Part shown: piece after piece, positions 1 to 6,474 of the stretch | Numbering within the stretch: position 1 is the stretch's first letter | How the letters are laid out: every line of letters begins with the position of its first letter | Source of the DNA: Verrucomicrobiaceae bacterium UBA2429 | GTDB taxonomy: Bacteria > Verrucomicrobiota > Verrucomicrobiia > Verrucomicrobiales > Verrucomicrobiaceae | Assembly (NCBI GenBank): GCA_002343505.1 | Contig: DDQZ01000022.1 | Location: 6,516-19,632 of the forward strand | Direction: 5' to 3' | DNA: 13,117 nt | The notes under the pieces: model-generated | What the model saw: the letters and a program-made list of their open reading frames with translations, nothing else | Databases searched by the model: none | Told to the model about the DNA's origin: nothing | Made by a program: the position numbers and the translations under genes

Positions 1-4
1 TCCC

Positions 5-298
5 GTGGCACGATTGCGGAGTCGTGCGGCAGGTGGGGAGGCTGCCTTGGCACGTTTGCGAAGTCGCGCGGCTGGTGGGGAGGCTCCTTGGGGGGCGGAA
101 AAGGCTTTTGGGCAGCCTCCAGGGCTGACTTTGGCTCGGTGGAGGAGTTTTTGGCGGGGCGGGGATGCGGCTTTGGCGGCGCGGGAGGTTGCTGGCGGTG
201 GCGGGCAGGCTGCGCTGGCGCTGGAAAGGAGTCGCGCGGAGGCAGGGCAGGCTGCCGGGGTGGCGGAAAGGTCTTTGGCGCGGGTTCGGGATCTGCTC
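5..298. repeat. Degenerate 42-bp tandem repeat, about seven units
   Basis: The first two units (about 5-46 and 47-88) are nearly identical in DNA. Later units have diverged but keep the 42-bp phase. Read on the plus strand in the frame of base 5, the seven units line up as 14-residue blocks: VARLRSRAAGGEAA, LARLRSRAAGGEAP, WGAEKAFGQPPGLT, LARWRSFWRGGDAA, LAAREVAGGGGQAA, LALERSRAEAGQAA and GVAERSLARVRDLL. This plus frame is open from the window edge to a stop at 431-433. The opposite strand is also open from 371 to the window edge in one frame and reads as proline-rich 14-residue units such as EPPHQPRDFANVPR and QPPHLPHDSAIVPR. It has no good start codon. The repeat itself is directly visible. 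Whether it is the tail of a protein entering from the left, part of a proline-rich protein on the minus strand, or non-coding cannot be decided here. Confidence 0.6.
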
Positions 299-321
299 CT
301 GGACGGGCGGCGGGGTTTTTC

Positions 322-650
322 GGCTCATCCGGGAAGTTGGTGCGGAGTTTGGGTTCCGCGCGGCAGCACCTTCACGGCGGCAGCCCTTGGACTGCGGCAG
401 CCTGCTGCCGCTTTCGGCAAGCCAGCCTGCTGACCGTCGAGCGTTGCCGTGCAGTCTTTTCTTTTGGATGGATCCCCCTGCGCCAGTCCTGGGCGTTGCG
501 CGCGCCAGCAGACAGAGGCGGCAGCAGGCTGCCTCGGAAAAGCGGCAGCAGGCTGCCGCAGTCCAGGGTGCGGAGCACTTCAAAACCCGTTTGGAAACCG
601 CTCCGTGCTGCTGCTGCTGCAAATTCGGCGCCAACTTCCCGGATGAGTCG
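322..650. repeat. Nested inverted-repeat element with GGCAGCAGGCTGCC palindromes
   Basis: Two arms face each other. The outer arms are about 322-350 (starting GGCTCATCCGGGAAGTTGG) and about 620-650 (CCAACTTCCCGGATGAG), which are inverted copies. The inner arms are about 389-415 and 538-566, a near-perfect inverted pair of about 27 bp. Each inner arm is itself a hairpin with 7-bp stems: GCGGCAG at 394-400 against CTGCCGC at 405-411, and GCGGCAG at 542-548 against CTGCCGC at 553-559. A third GGCAGCAGGCTGCC core lies at 520-533. Translations of this element (for example ORFs reading DCGSLLPL or RQQAAAV) are by-products, so I do not call genes here. From memory, palindromes of this type are scattered through Verrucomicrobia genomes as short dispersed repeats; that is recollection and was not searched. 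Confidence 0.65.
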
Positions 651-964
651 GCTTTCCCGCCTGGCCGGGGTTCATGGTCCACGGCGTGTCTTTGCGGTGT
701 TCAGAGCACGCTGAAGCGCGGACGACAGGCCCGGAGGCGCCATCCGCCGCTCCCTGTCCGCATTGGCTGGCATGAAAACACCCGCTGCCTCGACCACCCG
801 GTGCACCCAAGGCTTGACTTCCGGCGGCGTTTTTACTTCGCTCGGCTCATTCATGAAAAACCTTGCTTCTCGTGAATTGCCCCCATTGACTCAATCCGGC
901 CCGATTCATCCGCAAAAAATCTGGACGAATCTGATTTGCCCACATTTTATGGCGGCTAAACAAT
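651..964. other. Intergenic stretch without a recognisable gene
   Basis: No reading frame here looks like a protein with a domain or coherent composition; the short ORFs are cysteine- and arginine-rich or mixed low-quality translations. Composition shifts near 860-870 from GC-rich to visibly AT-richer sequence, which continues into the next gene. A TTGACT hexamer occurs at 886-891, but I see no acceptable -10 box at the right distance, so no promoter is called. Confidence 0.5.
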
Positions 965-992
965 GTTCGCCTAACTCAACACGCCATCCGTG

Positions 993-1505
993 ATGCCACC
1001 TGACCAGCAGCCCATCTCTTTTCGCTGCCGACCATCTCCGAAGGTGATGTTATTTTGCTGCCTATTCTTCGGAGCTTGTGCTGCGGTGCTCAGCCACAAG
1101 GCATCCACGAACACGAGAGGCCTTATTCTGAACGGCATTTTTGAGTTCAGCCCTTCCAGTGCCTCGGTATTCTACTGGGTTTTGGCTGCTCTCTCCGTCT
1201 TGTTTGTTGTAGCTGGCGGCTTGACGATCCTCACCACTTTGGTCCACGGTGTGCCTGACGTAGTTTTGGCAGCGGACTCCATTTCATTTCCCGTGGGCTT
1301 TCCGATCAAGCGTCCATTTAGCCTGCCCTACTCTCAGATCACGGGATTGAGTCGGAGTGAGGTTAGCGGCCAGCGATTTTTGATGCTTCACACAGCCACG
1401 AAGAAGCATCACATAGTCTTGAATTGGCTGGGATCGAAGGTTGCAGAGGAGAGTTTACCACAGGAATTAGCCCAGCGTCTAACCGAGGGCACTTCACAGA
1501 CATGA
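993..1505 (+). CDS. Small two-helix membrane protein of unknown function
   Basis: This is a 170-residue protein if it starts at ATG 993; a GTG lies directly before it at 990. A hydrophobic segment at about residues 18-35 and a stronger one at about 59-82 predict two membrane helices. They are followed by a soluble C-terminal part (about 88-165) with alternating hydrophobic strands (SISFPVGFPI, FSLPYSQITGL, FLMLHTATKKHHIVLNWLG). This resembles the small PH-like beta domains attached to membrane helices in many bacterial unknown proteins; that comparison is a structural guess. The codons are clearly less GC-rich than those of most genes in the window. The gene sits alone, bounded on the right by an attC-like palindrome that starts 25 bp after the stop and on the left by a GTTCGCC heptamer 22 bp before the start, as in an integron cassette. 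No function is assigned. Confidence 0.7.
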   Translation: MPPDQQPISFRCRPSPKVMLFCCLFFGACAAVLSHKASTNTRGLILNGIFEFSPSSASVFYWVLAALSVLFVVAGGLTILTTLVHGVPDVVLAADSISFPVGFPIKRPFSLPYSQITGLSRSEVSGQRFLMLHTATKKHHIVLNWLGSKVAEESLPQELAQRLTEGTSQT

Positions 1506-1530
1506 CTGCCACGCACACAGCCGGAAAGAA

Positions 1531-1622
1531 GGCGAACCAGGCGTGGGAGACAACGGCACGAAGGCTATCTGTCGTGTCAGCAACGTCTTGCGCTCGCCGT
1601 CGCCACAGCTTAGACGTTGCGC
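1531..1622 (+). other. attC-like palindromic site (candidate integron recombination site)
   Basis: A 92-bp imperfect palindrome follows the 993-1505 gene. Its outer elements are GGCGAAC at 1531-1537 and GTTGCGC at 1616-1622. The inner arms are AGGCGTGG at about 1539-1546 and CCACAGCTT at 1603-1611, which pair with one extra base on one side, as attC L boxes do. The central part can fold further: GGCACGA at about 1555-1561 pairs with TCGTGTC at about 1572-1578 with one G-T pair. In the known attC model the ends are RYYYAAC and GTTRRRY. Here the right end deviates by one base and the left end by two, so this is a candidate only. A related heptamer, GTTCGCC at 965-971, could mark the left border of the cassette, but no matching attC palindrome precedes it. 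No integrase gene lies in the window. Confidence 0.35.
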
Positions 1623-1637
1623 TTCTGCATGCACACC

Positions 1638-2402
1638 ATGAAACCTGCCTGTCTTTTCTTCTGTTTCCTTACCGCTGCGGCCTCCGCACACGCGCAAACC
1701 GGCTTGCTCAAGGTTGCGGATTTCGAGTCGGGCGATCTCTCGCAACTGTTCACGCAAAAGGCACAGACCGATTCCTTGACCATCGTGACTTTGCCCGTGC
1801 GCGCGGGTCAACATGCGGCCCGCACACTCCTGCGCGCCAGCGATCCCGAGGTGAATGGCGGTCAGCGCGCGGAATTTTCCGATGGCAAGAAGCTCACCAG
1901 GATCGAAATGGAAAAGGACTACTGGTATGGGCTGAGCATCTTCCTGCCCCGCGAGTTCGTCGCTCCCACGAAGACAAACGCGGTGCTTTTCCAATGGCAC
2001 ACGCAGCAGGGCGGACCGAGTCCGGTGCTGGCGATCCGGGTGCTCGACGGTGACTGGCTGATCACCAGTAACGCGACGGAAAAGAAGCGACTGCTCGCTC
2101 GAATGCCTTTCGAGAAGGATCGCTGGACCGACTGGGTGGTGCATGTCCGCTGGTCGGCGGAGCGCAAGGGCTTCTGGACGATCTGGAAGGATGGTGTTGA
2201 AGTGGTGAACGAGCGCGACATCGTCACGCAATATCCCGAAACGCTCGGGCCGTATGCGAAGTTTGGACAGTATCACAGCGTCGGCGAGGTGCCGCAGAAC
2301 GTCGTTTATTTTGACGAATACCGCGTGGCTGGCCCGGACGGAAGCTATGCAGCGGTGGCTCCCCCCAATGGCCATGCACCAACAGGCAAGGGGGCACGAT
2401 GA
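1638..2402 (+). CDS. Secreted polysaccharide lyase-like protein (heparin lyase I-type jelly roll)
   Basis: The protein has 254 residues from ATG 1638. Earlier starts (TTG 1617, ATG 1629) would place extra residues in front of a good signal peptide. Residues 1-19 form that signal, with likely cleavage after SAHA, giving a mature start at QTGLLKVADFESGDLS. The body matches what I know of the polysaccharide lyase family related to heparin lyase I and family PL20: FESGDL near the start, GGQRAEF (74-80), YWYGLSIFLP (95-104), VLFQWH (116-121), DRWTDWVVHVRWS (161-173), GFWTIWKDG (178-186), KFGQYHS (208-214) and VVYFDEYRVA (222-231). Such enzymes cleave uronate-containing polysaccharides by beta-elimination in the periplasm or outside the cell. 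The substrate cannot be predicted. The start lies 15 bp after the attC-like site, so this gene could be next in a cassette row, but no attC-like site follows it. Confidence 0.75.
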   Translation: MKPACLFFCFLTAAASAHAQTGLLKVADFESGDLSQLFTQKAQTDSLTIVTLPVRAGQHAARTLLRASDPEVNGGQRAEFSDGKKLTRIEMEKDYWYGLSIFLPREFVAPTKTNAVLFQWHTQQGGPSPVLAIRVLDGDWLITSNATEKKRLLARMPFEKDRWTDWVVHVRWSAERKGFWTIWKDGVEVVNERDIVTQYPETLGPYAKFGQYHSVGEVPQNVVYFDEYRVAGPDGSYAAVAPPNGHAPTGKGAR

Positions 2403-2425
2403 TCTCCTCATTTCCATTGCCAACG

Positions 2426-2461
2426 CGCCTCCTGAGTAACTAAGCTTCGAGTTACGAGGCG
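2426..2461. terminator. Hairpin at the end of the transposase remnant
   Basis: The arms are CGCCTC 2426-2431 plus GTAACT 2436-2441, pairing with AGTTAC 2450-2455 plus GAGGCG 2456-2461. The loop is 8 nt and the left arm carries a 4-nt bulge. It lies 23 bp after the lyase stop and overlaps the minus-strand TAA of the transposase remnant. There is no T-run on either side, so it may be an insertion-sequence end rather than a working terminator. Confidence 0.3.
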
Positions 2462-2600
2462 GGGACGAGCTGGAGGCCGGGTTGGGCGGCTTGTTTTTGA
2501 AGGTTGGTGAGGCGGAGGGGGTGACTTTGAACGCCTCGTTTTCGTCGCAGGCTTTGCCGCTCTGGATCATGCCGTGGATGATGCGGGCGGGGTTGCTTCT
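2452..2600 (-). pseudogene. Decayed transposase C-terminus
   Basis: On the minus strand, about 2594 down to 2512 reads NPARIIHGMIQSGKACDENE and continues to AFKVTPSA. The reading then jumps one base and continues in the next frame as TNLQKQAAQPGLQLVPAS, ending in TAA at 2452-2454. Restoring one C near 2511 would give an unbroken ...VTPSALTNLQKQ... ending. From memory, the tail LQKQAA..GLQLVP resembles the C-termini of transposases common in Verrucomicrobia and Planctomycetes, possibly IS110-type; the family is unsure. The upstream part of the transposase is missing and low-complexity sequence takes its place, so the gene is dead. The single-base break could also be a sequencing error, but the missing 5' part would remain. 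Confidence 0.45.
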
Positions 2601-2755
2601 CGCGCCGCCCCACGGCGCTCGCCTCTGCGTGGCGCCTGCCGGCTGGCTGTCTCGCTCCGCTCGGCTGTGGGCGGTGGCGACGATGCCCCCGGCCTTGCTC
2701 CTGGCCACAGGGACGGCATTGCCCGCGTCTCCGCTGACGGTCTGAACCGGCGCAG
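2601..2755. other. Low-complexity GC-rich segment beside the transposase remnant
   Basis: The stretch contains short near-palindromes such as GGCGC at about 2613-2617 against GCGCC at about 2632-2636, and runs like GGCTGTCTCGCTCCGCTCGG. No convincing protein is encoded. It starts where recognisable transposase sequence stops and ends at the stop codon of the histidine kinase gene. It may be a separate short repeat that replaced the transposase 5' part. Confidence 0.35.
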
Positions 2756-3922
2756 TCAGGGGGGGCAGTCCGTCCCGGTCCGCGACTCGCCGGGCTCGAG
2801 CAGGCGGACTTTGCGCTCGACGAGGGGGAGCCAGAGGCTGACTTTGGTGCCGAGACCGGCGCGGGATTCGATGTCTATCTCGCCGCCGTGCTCGCGGATG
2901 ATGCGGCGGACGATGAGCAGGCCGAGGCCGGTGCCGGTGGGGCGTGTGGTGGAGAAGGGCTGGAAGAGGCGGCCCATCTGCTCGGGGGAGATGCCTCTGC
3001 CGGTGTCCTCAAAGCTGAGGCGCACTTCGAAGTCGGTGAAGCTGCCGTGGATGGTGAGGGTGCCGCCTTCGGGCATGGCCTGGCAGGCGTTGCGGATGAG
3101 GTTGTAAAAGGCCTGCTTCATCTGGCCTGCATCCAGGGGCATGGGCGGGAGGTCGGGCCGCAAGTCGAGCCGCACTTTGACTTTGGCCTGCCCGATCTCG
3201 GGCTGGAGGAAGCGGAGGCTCTCCTGGAGCAGCTCGGCCACGCTGGCGCGCCGCATCTGCGGCTGGGTGGGGCGGATGGCGGCGAGGAACTGGCTGATGA
3301 TGCCGTCCATGCGCTTGATCTCGGCGCTGGCCACGTCGAGGTGCTCGCGCAGTTGTTCGCCGGACTTGCCCATTTTTTTCAGCCGCCGCTCGATGAGCTG
3401 GAGGTGGATGGTGAGGGAGTTGAGCGGGTTGCCCAGCTCGTGGGCGACGCCGGCGGCCAGGAGGGTGAAGGCGTTGAGCCGCTCGCTCTCAATCTGCGCC
3501 TCGGTGCGCTTGCGCGTCTCGGTGACATCGCGGATGAGCATGACGAAGCCCATGGGCTGCTCGTCGTCTATGCTGGTGATGTAGAAGTTCAGGTAGCGGT
3601 TTTCGGGGTAGAAGATCTCCAGGTCGCGGCTGACCACGGCGCCGGGCTTGAGCAGCTCACCCCAGTCCAGCCCGCGCATGCCCTGGGTGAGCTTCTGGCC
3701 GATGACCTGCTCCGCGTGCAGGCCGAAGAACTGGCAGGCGGCCTGGTTCACATAGGTGACGCGGGCCTCGGGGTCGAGCAGGATGACGCCCTCCTGGAGG
3801 GCCTGGAAGGTCTTTTCCAGGAAGCCTTTTTCCTTCATCAGCTCGAGCATGACGCTCTGCACCTCGCCGGGTTCCAGGCGGTCCATGCGCTTGAGCAGCT
3901 TGTCCAAAAAGGCCGATCTCAT
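2756..3922 (-). CDS. Cytoplasmic PAS-domain sensor histidine kinase (NtrB-like architecture)
   Basis: The protein has 388 residues with no signal peptide or membrane helix, so it is predicted to be cytoplasmic. The order is an N-terminal helix (1-35), a PAS domain (about 36-135, with GVILLDPEARVTYVNQAACQFFG), a short linker, a HisKA dimerisation domain with H-box VAHELGNPLNSL (phospho-acceptor His161), and a HATPase domain. The ATP domain has the N box NLIRNACQAM (274-283), G1 DTGRGIS (306-312), the F box LFQPFSTT and G2 GTGLGL (330-335). All residues needed for autophosphorylation and ATP binding are present. Kinases with this layout usually sit beside an NtrC-type or other response regulator, but none is in view. 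The downstream side is taken up by transposase debris, and the upstream neighbour is divergent cutA. The signal is unknown. Confidence 0.92.
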   Translation of the reverse strand: MRSAFLDKLLKRMDRLEPGEVQSVMLELMKEKGFLEKTFQALQEGVILLDPEARVTYVNQAACQFFGLHAEQVIGQKLTQGMRGLDWGELLKPGAVVSRDLEIFYPENRYLNFYITSIDDEQPMGFVMLIRDVTETRKRTEAQIESERLNAFTLLAAGVAHELGNPLNSLTIHLQLIERRLKKMGKSGEQLREHLDVASAEIKRMDGIISQFLAAIRPTQPQMRRASVAELLQESLRFLQPEIGQAKVKVRLDLRPDLPPMPLDAGQMKQAFYNLIRNACQAMPEGGTLTIHGSFTDFEVRLSFEDTGRGISPEQMGRLFQPFSTTRPTGTGLGLLIVRRIIREHGGEIDIESRAGLGTKVSLWLPLVERKVRLLEPGESRTGTDCPP

Positions 3923-4013
3923 GGGGGTGTCTTGGGTGTTGGGGAAAAAGCCGCCGGATCATGCCATGCGCGCGCCGCTTTGCATCCGCGAAAAGCGCCC
4001 GTAGTCTGCCGCC

Positions 4014-4364
4014 ATGACCGATCTGCTGCTCATACTCACCACGTTTCCCGATGCCGCCCATGCCCGCCAAGCCGCCGCCGCGCTCGTGGAGGAGCGTCTG
4101 GCCGCGTGCGCCAGCCTGGTGCCCGGCATCGAGTCCATCTACCGCTGGCAGGGCGCGGTGGAGACTGCGGCGGAGGTGCTGCTGCTGATCAAAACCCGCG
4201 CCGGCCTTTACGACCGGCTCGCCAGCCGCCTGCGCGGGCTGCACCCCTACGAGGTGCCGGAGATCCTGGCCCTGCGCCCCGAGCACGCCAGCCCGGCCTA
4301 CCGCCAATGGCTGCTGGCGGAGACAGGGCCTTCGAATGGGGAACCCGGCAAACTTGGCGCGTGA
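4014..4364 (+). CDS. cutA: CutA1-family divalent-cation tolerance protein
   Basis: At 116 residues this is close to the usual 105-115. The family hallmarks are present: an opening LLLILTTFPD, the ERLAACASLVPGIESIYRWQG block (27-47), EVLLLIKT (54-61) and HPYEVPEI (77-84). CutA1 proteins form very stable ferredoxin-like trimers. In E. coli, cutA is linked to copper tolerance, but the true role is debated. The start ATG 4014 matches family N-termini. The extra tail (LAETGPSNGEPGKLGA) is unconserved. The gene is divergent from the histidine kinase across a 91-bp gap and lies 33 bp upstream of the SDR gene, so it may share its transcript without a shared role. Confidence 0.92.
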   Translation: MTDLLLILTTFPDAAHARQAAAALVEERLAACASLVPGIESIYRWQGAVETAAEVLLLIKTRAGLYDRLASRLRGLHPYEVPEILALRPEHASPAYRQWLLAETGPSNGEPGKLGA

Positions 4365-4397
4365 AAACCCGCGCCGCCCGGCGTTGTTCTCAGGCCC

Positions 4398-5417
4398 ATG
4401 ACCCGCGCACCCCGCACCGAAGACGAACTCGAAGAATGGCTTAGCCGCCCCACGCCCGCCGCGGCAGACGCGCTGCGCGGGCTGGAGGGGGATGTGATGG
4501 TGCTCGGCGCGGGCGGCAAGATGGGGCCGACCCTCGCGCGCATGGCGCGGCGCGCGCTGGAGCCGGGGCGGGAGGTGCTGGCCGTCTCGCGCTTTTCCTC
4601 CGCCAGGGCGCGCGCCGGGCTGGAGGCGCACGGCGTCAAAGTTATCCCGTGTGATTTGCTGGACCGCGCCGCTGTGAACGCCCTGCCGGACGCGCCGAAC
4701 ATCATCTTCATGGCCGGGCATAAATTCGGCACCAGTGACGCGCCCGAGCTGACCTGGATAATGAACGCGGTGCTGCCCGCCATCGTGGCCGAGCGCTTCG
4801 CCAAAGCGCGCATCGTCGTCTTTTCCACCGGCTGCGTGTATCCCTTCACCCCGGTGGAAAGCGGCGGCTCGCGCGAGGAGGACGCGCTGGCGCCGCCCGG
4901 CGAATACGCGCACTCCTGCATCGCCCGCGAGCGCGTCTTCACCCATTTTTCCAAACAGCACGGCACGCCCTGCCTGATCTACCGGCTGAACTACGCCATA
5001 GACCTGCGCTACGGCGTGCTGCATGACGTGGCGCGCAAGGTCTGGCTCGGCGAGCCTGTGGATGTGACCATGGGCCACGCGAATGTCATCTGGCAGGGCG
5101 ATGCGAACGCGCGCGCCCTGCAATGCCTGGCCCGTGCGCAAAGCCCGCCCGCGATTTTGAATGTCACCGGGCGCGAGACGGTGCGCATCCGTGAGCTGGC
5201 GGAGCGCTTTGGAGAACGGCTCGATCGCGTGCCTGTCATCACCGGGCAGGAGGCGCCCACGGCCTGGCTTTCGAATGCCGCGAAGTCTTATGATTGGTTC
5301 GGCGAGACCTCGGTGTCTTTGGATGAAATGATCGAGGCCACCGCTGCCTGGGTGCGGCAGGGCGGCGGGTCACTCGGCAAACCCACCCATTTCGAGACAC
5401 GCGATGGAAACTTCTGA
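4398..5417 (+). CDS. NAD(P)-dependent epimerase/dehydratase-like SDR protein lacking the catalytic lysine
   Basis: The protein has 339 residues. An N-terminal extension (1-30) precedes a Rossmann fold with the dinucleotide motif GAGGKMG (37-43), strand VLAVSRF (60-66), IIFMAGHKFG (102-111) and the serine/threonine strand VVFSTGCVYPF (140-150). In extended SDR enzymes the next element is YxxxK. Here it reads GEYAHSC (168-174): Tyr170 is present, but the lysine position is Cys174. The segment around it (ARERVFTHFSKQHGTPCLIYRLNYAID) is otherwise SDR-like. The stop overlaps the next gene by 14 bp, which implies translational coupling with the DapA-family enzyme. Plausible roles are a sugar or sugar-acid dehydrogenase or epimerase with altered chemistry, or a binding protein. 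The substrate is unknown. Confidence 0.8.
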   Translation: MTRAPRTEDELEEWLSRPTPAAADALRGLEGDVMVLGAGGKMGPTLARMARRALEPGREVLAVSRFSSARARAGLEAHGVKVIPCDLLDRAAVNALPDAPNIIFMAGHKFGTSDAPELTWIMNAVLPAIVAERFAKARIVVFSTGCVYPFTPVESGGSREEDALAPPGEYAHSCIARERVFTHFSKQHGTPCLIYRLNYAIDLRYGVLHDVARKVWLGEPVDVTMGHANVIWQGDANARALQCLARAQSPPAILNVTGRETVRIRELAERFGERLDRVPVITGQEAPTAWLSNAAKSYDWFGETSVSLDEMIEATAAWVRQGGGSLGKPTHFETRDGNF

Positions 5418-6423
5418 ACTTCGAGCCGCTTTGCAAAGCGGCCTCTGCATCCCCGCGCATCCGCTCGCCCTGAACGCCGCGCGCAAACTCGACGAGCGCC
5501 GCCAGCGCGCGCTCAGCCGCTACTACATCGCCGCCGGCGCGGGCGGCCTGGCTGTGGGCGTCCACACCACGCAGTTCGCCATCCGCGAGCCGTGCCACGG
5601 ACTCTTTGAACCCGTGCTCGCCCTCGCCGCCGAGGAGATGCGCCGCGCCGCTCGGCCGCTCGTGCGCATCGGCGGCATCTGCGGCCCCACCGCGCAAGCC
5701 GTGCGCGAGGCGGAACTGCTGCGCGCTCATGGCTACCACGCCGGATTGCTCAGCCTGGCCGCGCTGCGGGACGCGGATGAGGACGCGCTCATCACGCACG
5801 CGCGGGCCGTGGCGGGTGTCATTCCCATCGTCGGCTTTTACCTGCAACCCGCCGTCGGTGGCCGTGTGCTGCCGCTTTCGTTTTGGCGGCGCTTTGCGGC
5901 CATCGAAAACGTCGTCGCCATCAAGATCGCGCCCTTCAACCGCTACCAGACGCTGGATGTCATCCGCGCGCTGGCGGAGAGCGGGCGGGAAGACATCGCC
6001 CTCTACACGGGCAACGATGACAACATCGTGGCCGATCTCATCACGCCATTCCGCTTCGGCGGCAAAGAGCTGCGCATCACGGGCGGACTGCTCGGCCACT
6101 GGTCTGTGTGGACGCAAAAAGCCGTGGAGCTGCTGCGCCGCTGCAAGGAGGATGCCGCCACGTCCGGGCTGCTGCGCCTCGGTGTCGAGGTCACGGACAG
6201 CAACGCCGCCTTCTTCGATGCCGCGCATGGCTTTCACGGCTGTATCGCCGGGCTGCACGAGGTGTTGCGCCGTCAGGGCCTGCTGGAGGGAATCTGGTGC
6301 CTCGATGAAAACGAGGGCCTCAGCCCCGGCCAGGCCAAGGAAATCACCCGCGTCCATTCTGCCTACCCTCATCTGCACGACGATGCTTTTGTTGCCCGGC
6401 ACCTCGATCAATGGTTGAGGTAG
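5404..6423 (+). CDS. DapA-family (dihydrodipicolinate synthase-like) aldolase/dehydratase
   Basis: The protein has 339 residues, longer than typical DapA (about 290-300). It has the TIM-barrel lyase signatures: TT of GVHTTQF (Thr55-Thr56, matching the GTTGE position), the tyrosine strand PIVGFYLQP (Tyr146) and the Schiff-base strand VVAIKIAPF (Lys174), followed by YTGNDD (201-206), equivalent to the GDD/GND region. The catalytic Tyr and Lys are therefore intact. Departures from true DapA around GTTGE (HTTQFAIR) and the insertion of LGHWSVWTQKAVELLRR-type helices suggest a different 2-oxo acid substrate rather than lysine synthesis. The coupled SDR upstream and cupin downstream favour a role in sugar-acid breakdown, similar in principle to uronate dehydrogenase/KdgD-type pathways; this is inference. 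The start ATG 5404 lies inside the end of the SDR gene. Confidence 0.88.
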   Translation: METSELRAALQSGLCIPAHPLALNAARKLDERRQRALSRYYIAAGAGGLAVGVHTTQFAIREPCHGLFEPVLALAAEEMRRAARPLVRIGGICGPTAQAVREAELLRAHGYHAGLLSLAALRDADEDALITHARAVAGVIPIVGFYLQPAVGGRVLPLSFWRRFAAIENVVAIKIAPFNRYQTLDVIRALAESGREDIALYTGNDDNIVADLITPFRFGGKELRITGGLLGHWSVWTQKAVELLRRCKEDAATSGLLRLGVEVTDSNAAFFDAAHGFHGCIAGLHEVLRRQGLLEGIWCLDENEGLSPGQAKEITRVHSAYPHLHDDAFVARHLDQWLR

Positions 6424-6432
6424 ATTTTCCTC

Positions 6433-6472
6433 AATCCGCATTCCACAATCCGAAATCCGAAATCCGCAATCC
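6433..6472. repeat. Short heptamer repeat (ATCCGMA) in the DapA-cupin spacer
   Basis: The spacer is built from copies of AATCCGCA/ATCCGAA with a 7-bp period: about 6433-6440, 6447-6454, 6455-6461 and 6462-6468, plus a partial unit. It fills most of the 51-bp gap and ends directly before the cupin ATG. From memory, similar ATCCGAA-type heptamer runs are frequent between genes in several bacterial phyla. The only function suggested here is that it replaces the normal ribosome-binding region. Confidence 0.7.
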
Positions 6473-6474
6473 CC

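Noticed and set aside
763..993. 76-codon plus-strand ORF before the small membrane protein
   Set aside because: It needs a TTG start, has no domain or hydrophobic pattern, and spans the composition change; not supported as a gene.
2481..2487. GTTGGGC, a perfect GTTRRRY heptamer that could end a second cassette after the lyase gene
   Set aside because: It lies inside the transposase remnant and reads as its codons. No matching attC arm precedes it.
1494..2708. Long minus-strand reading frame (404 codons) across the lyase gene
   Set aside because: It is mainly antisense to the lyase, with arginine/histidine-rich composition and no domain. Only its 2512-2594 part resembles real protein, and that is listed as the transposase remnant.
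2888..5141. Long antisense frames over the kinase (plus, 2888-4444) and over the cutA/SDR genes (minus, 3657-5141)
   Set aside because: They are by-products of high GC. Their translations lack motifs, while the opposite strand encodes clear conserved proteins.
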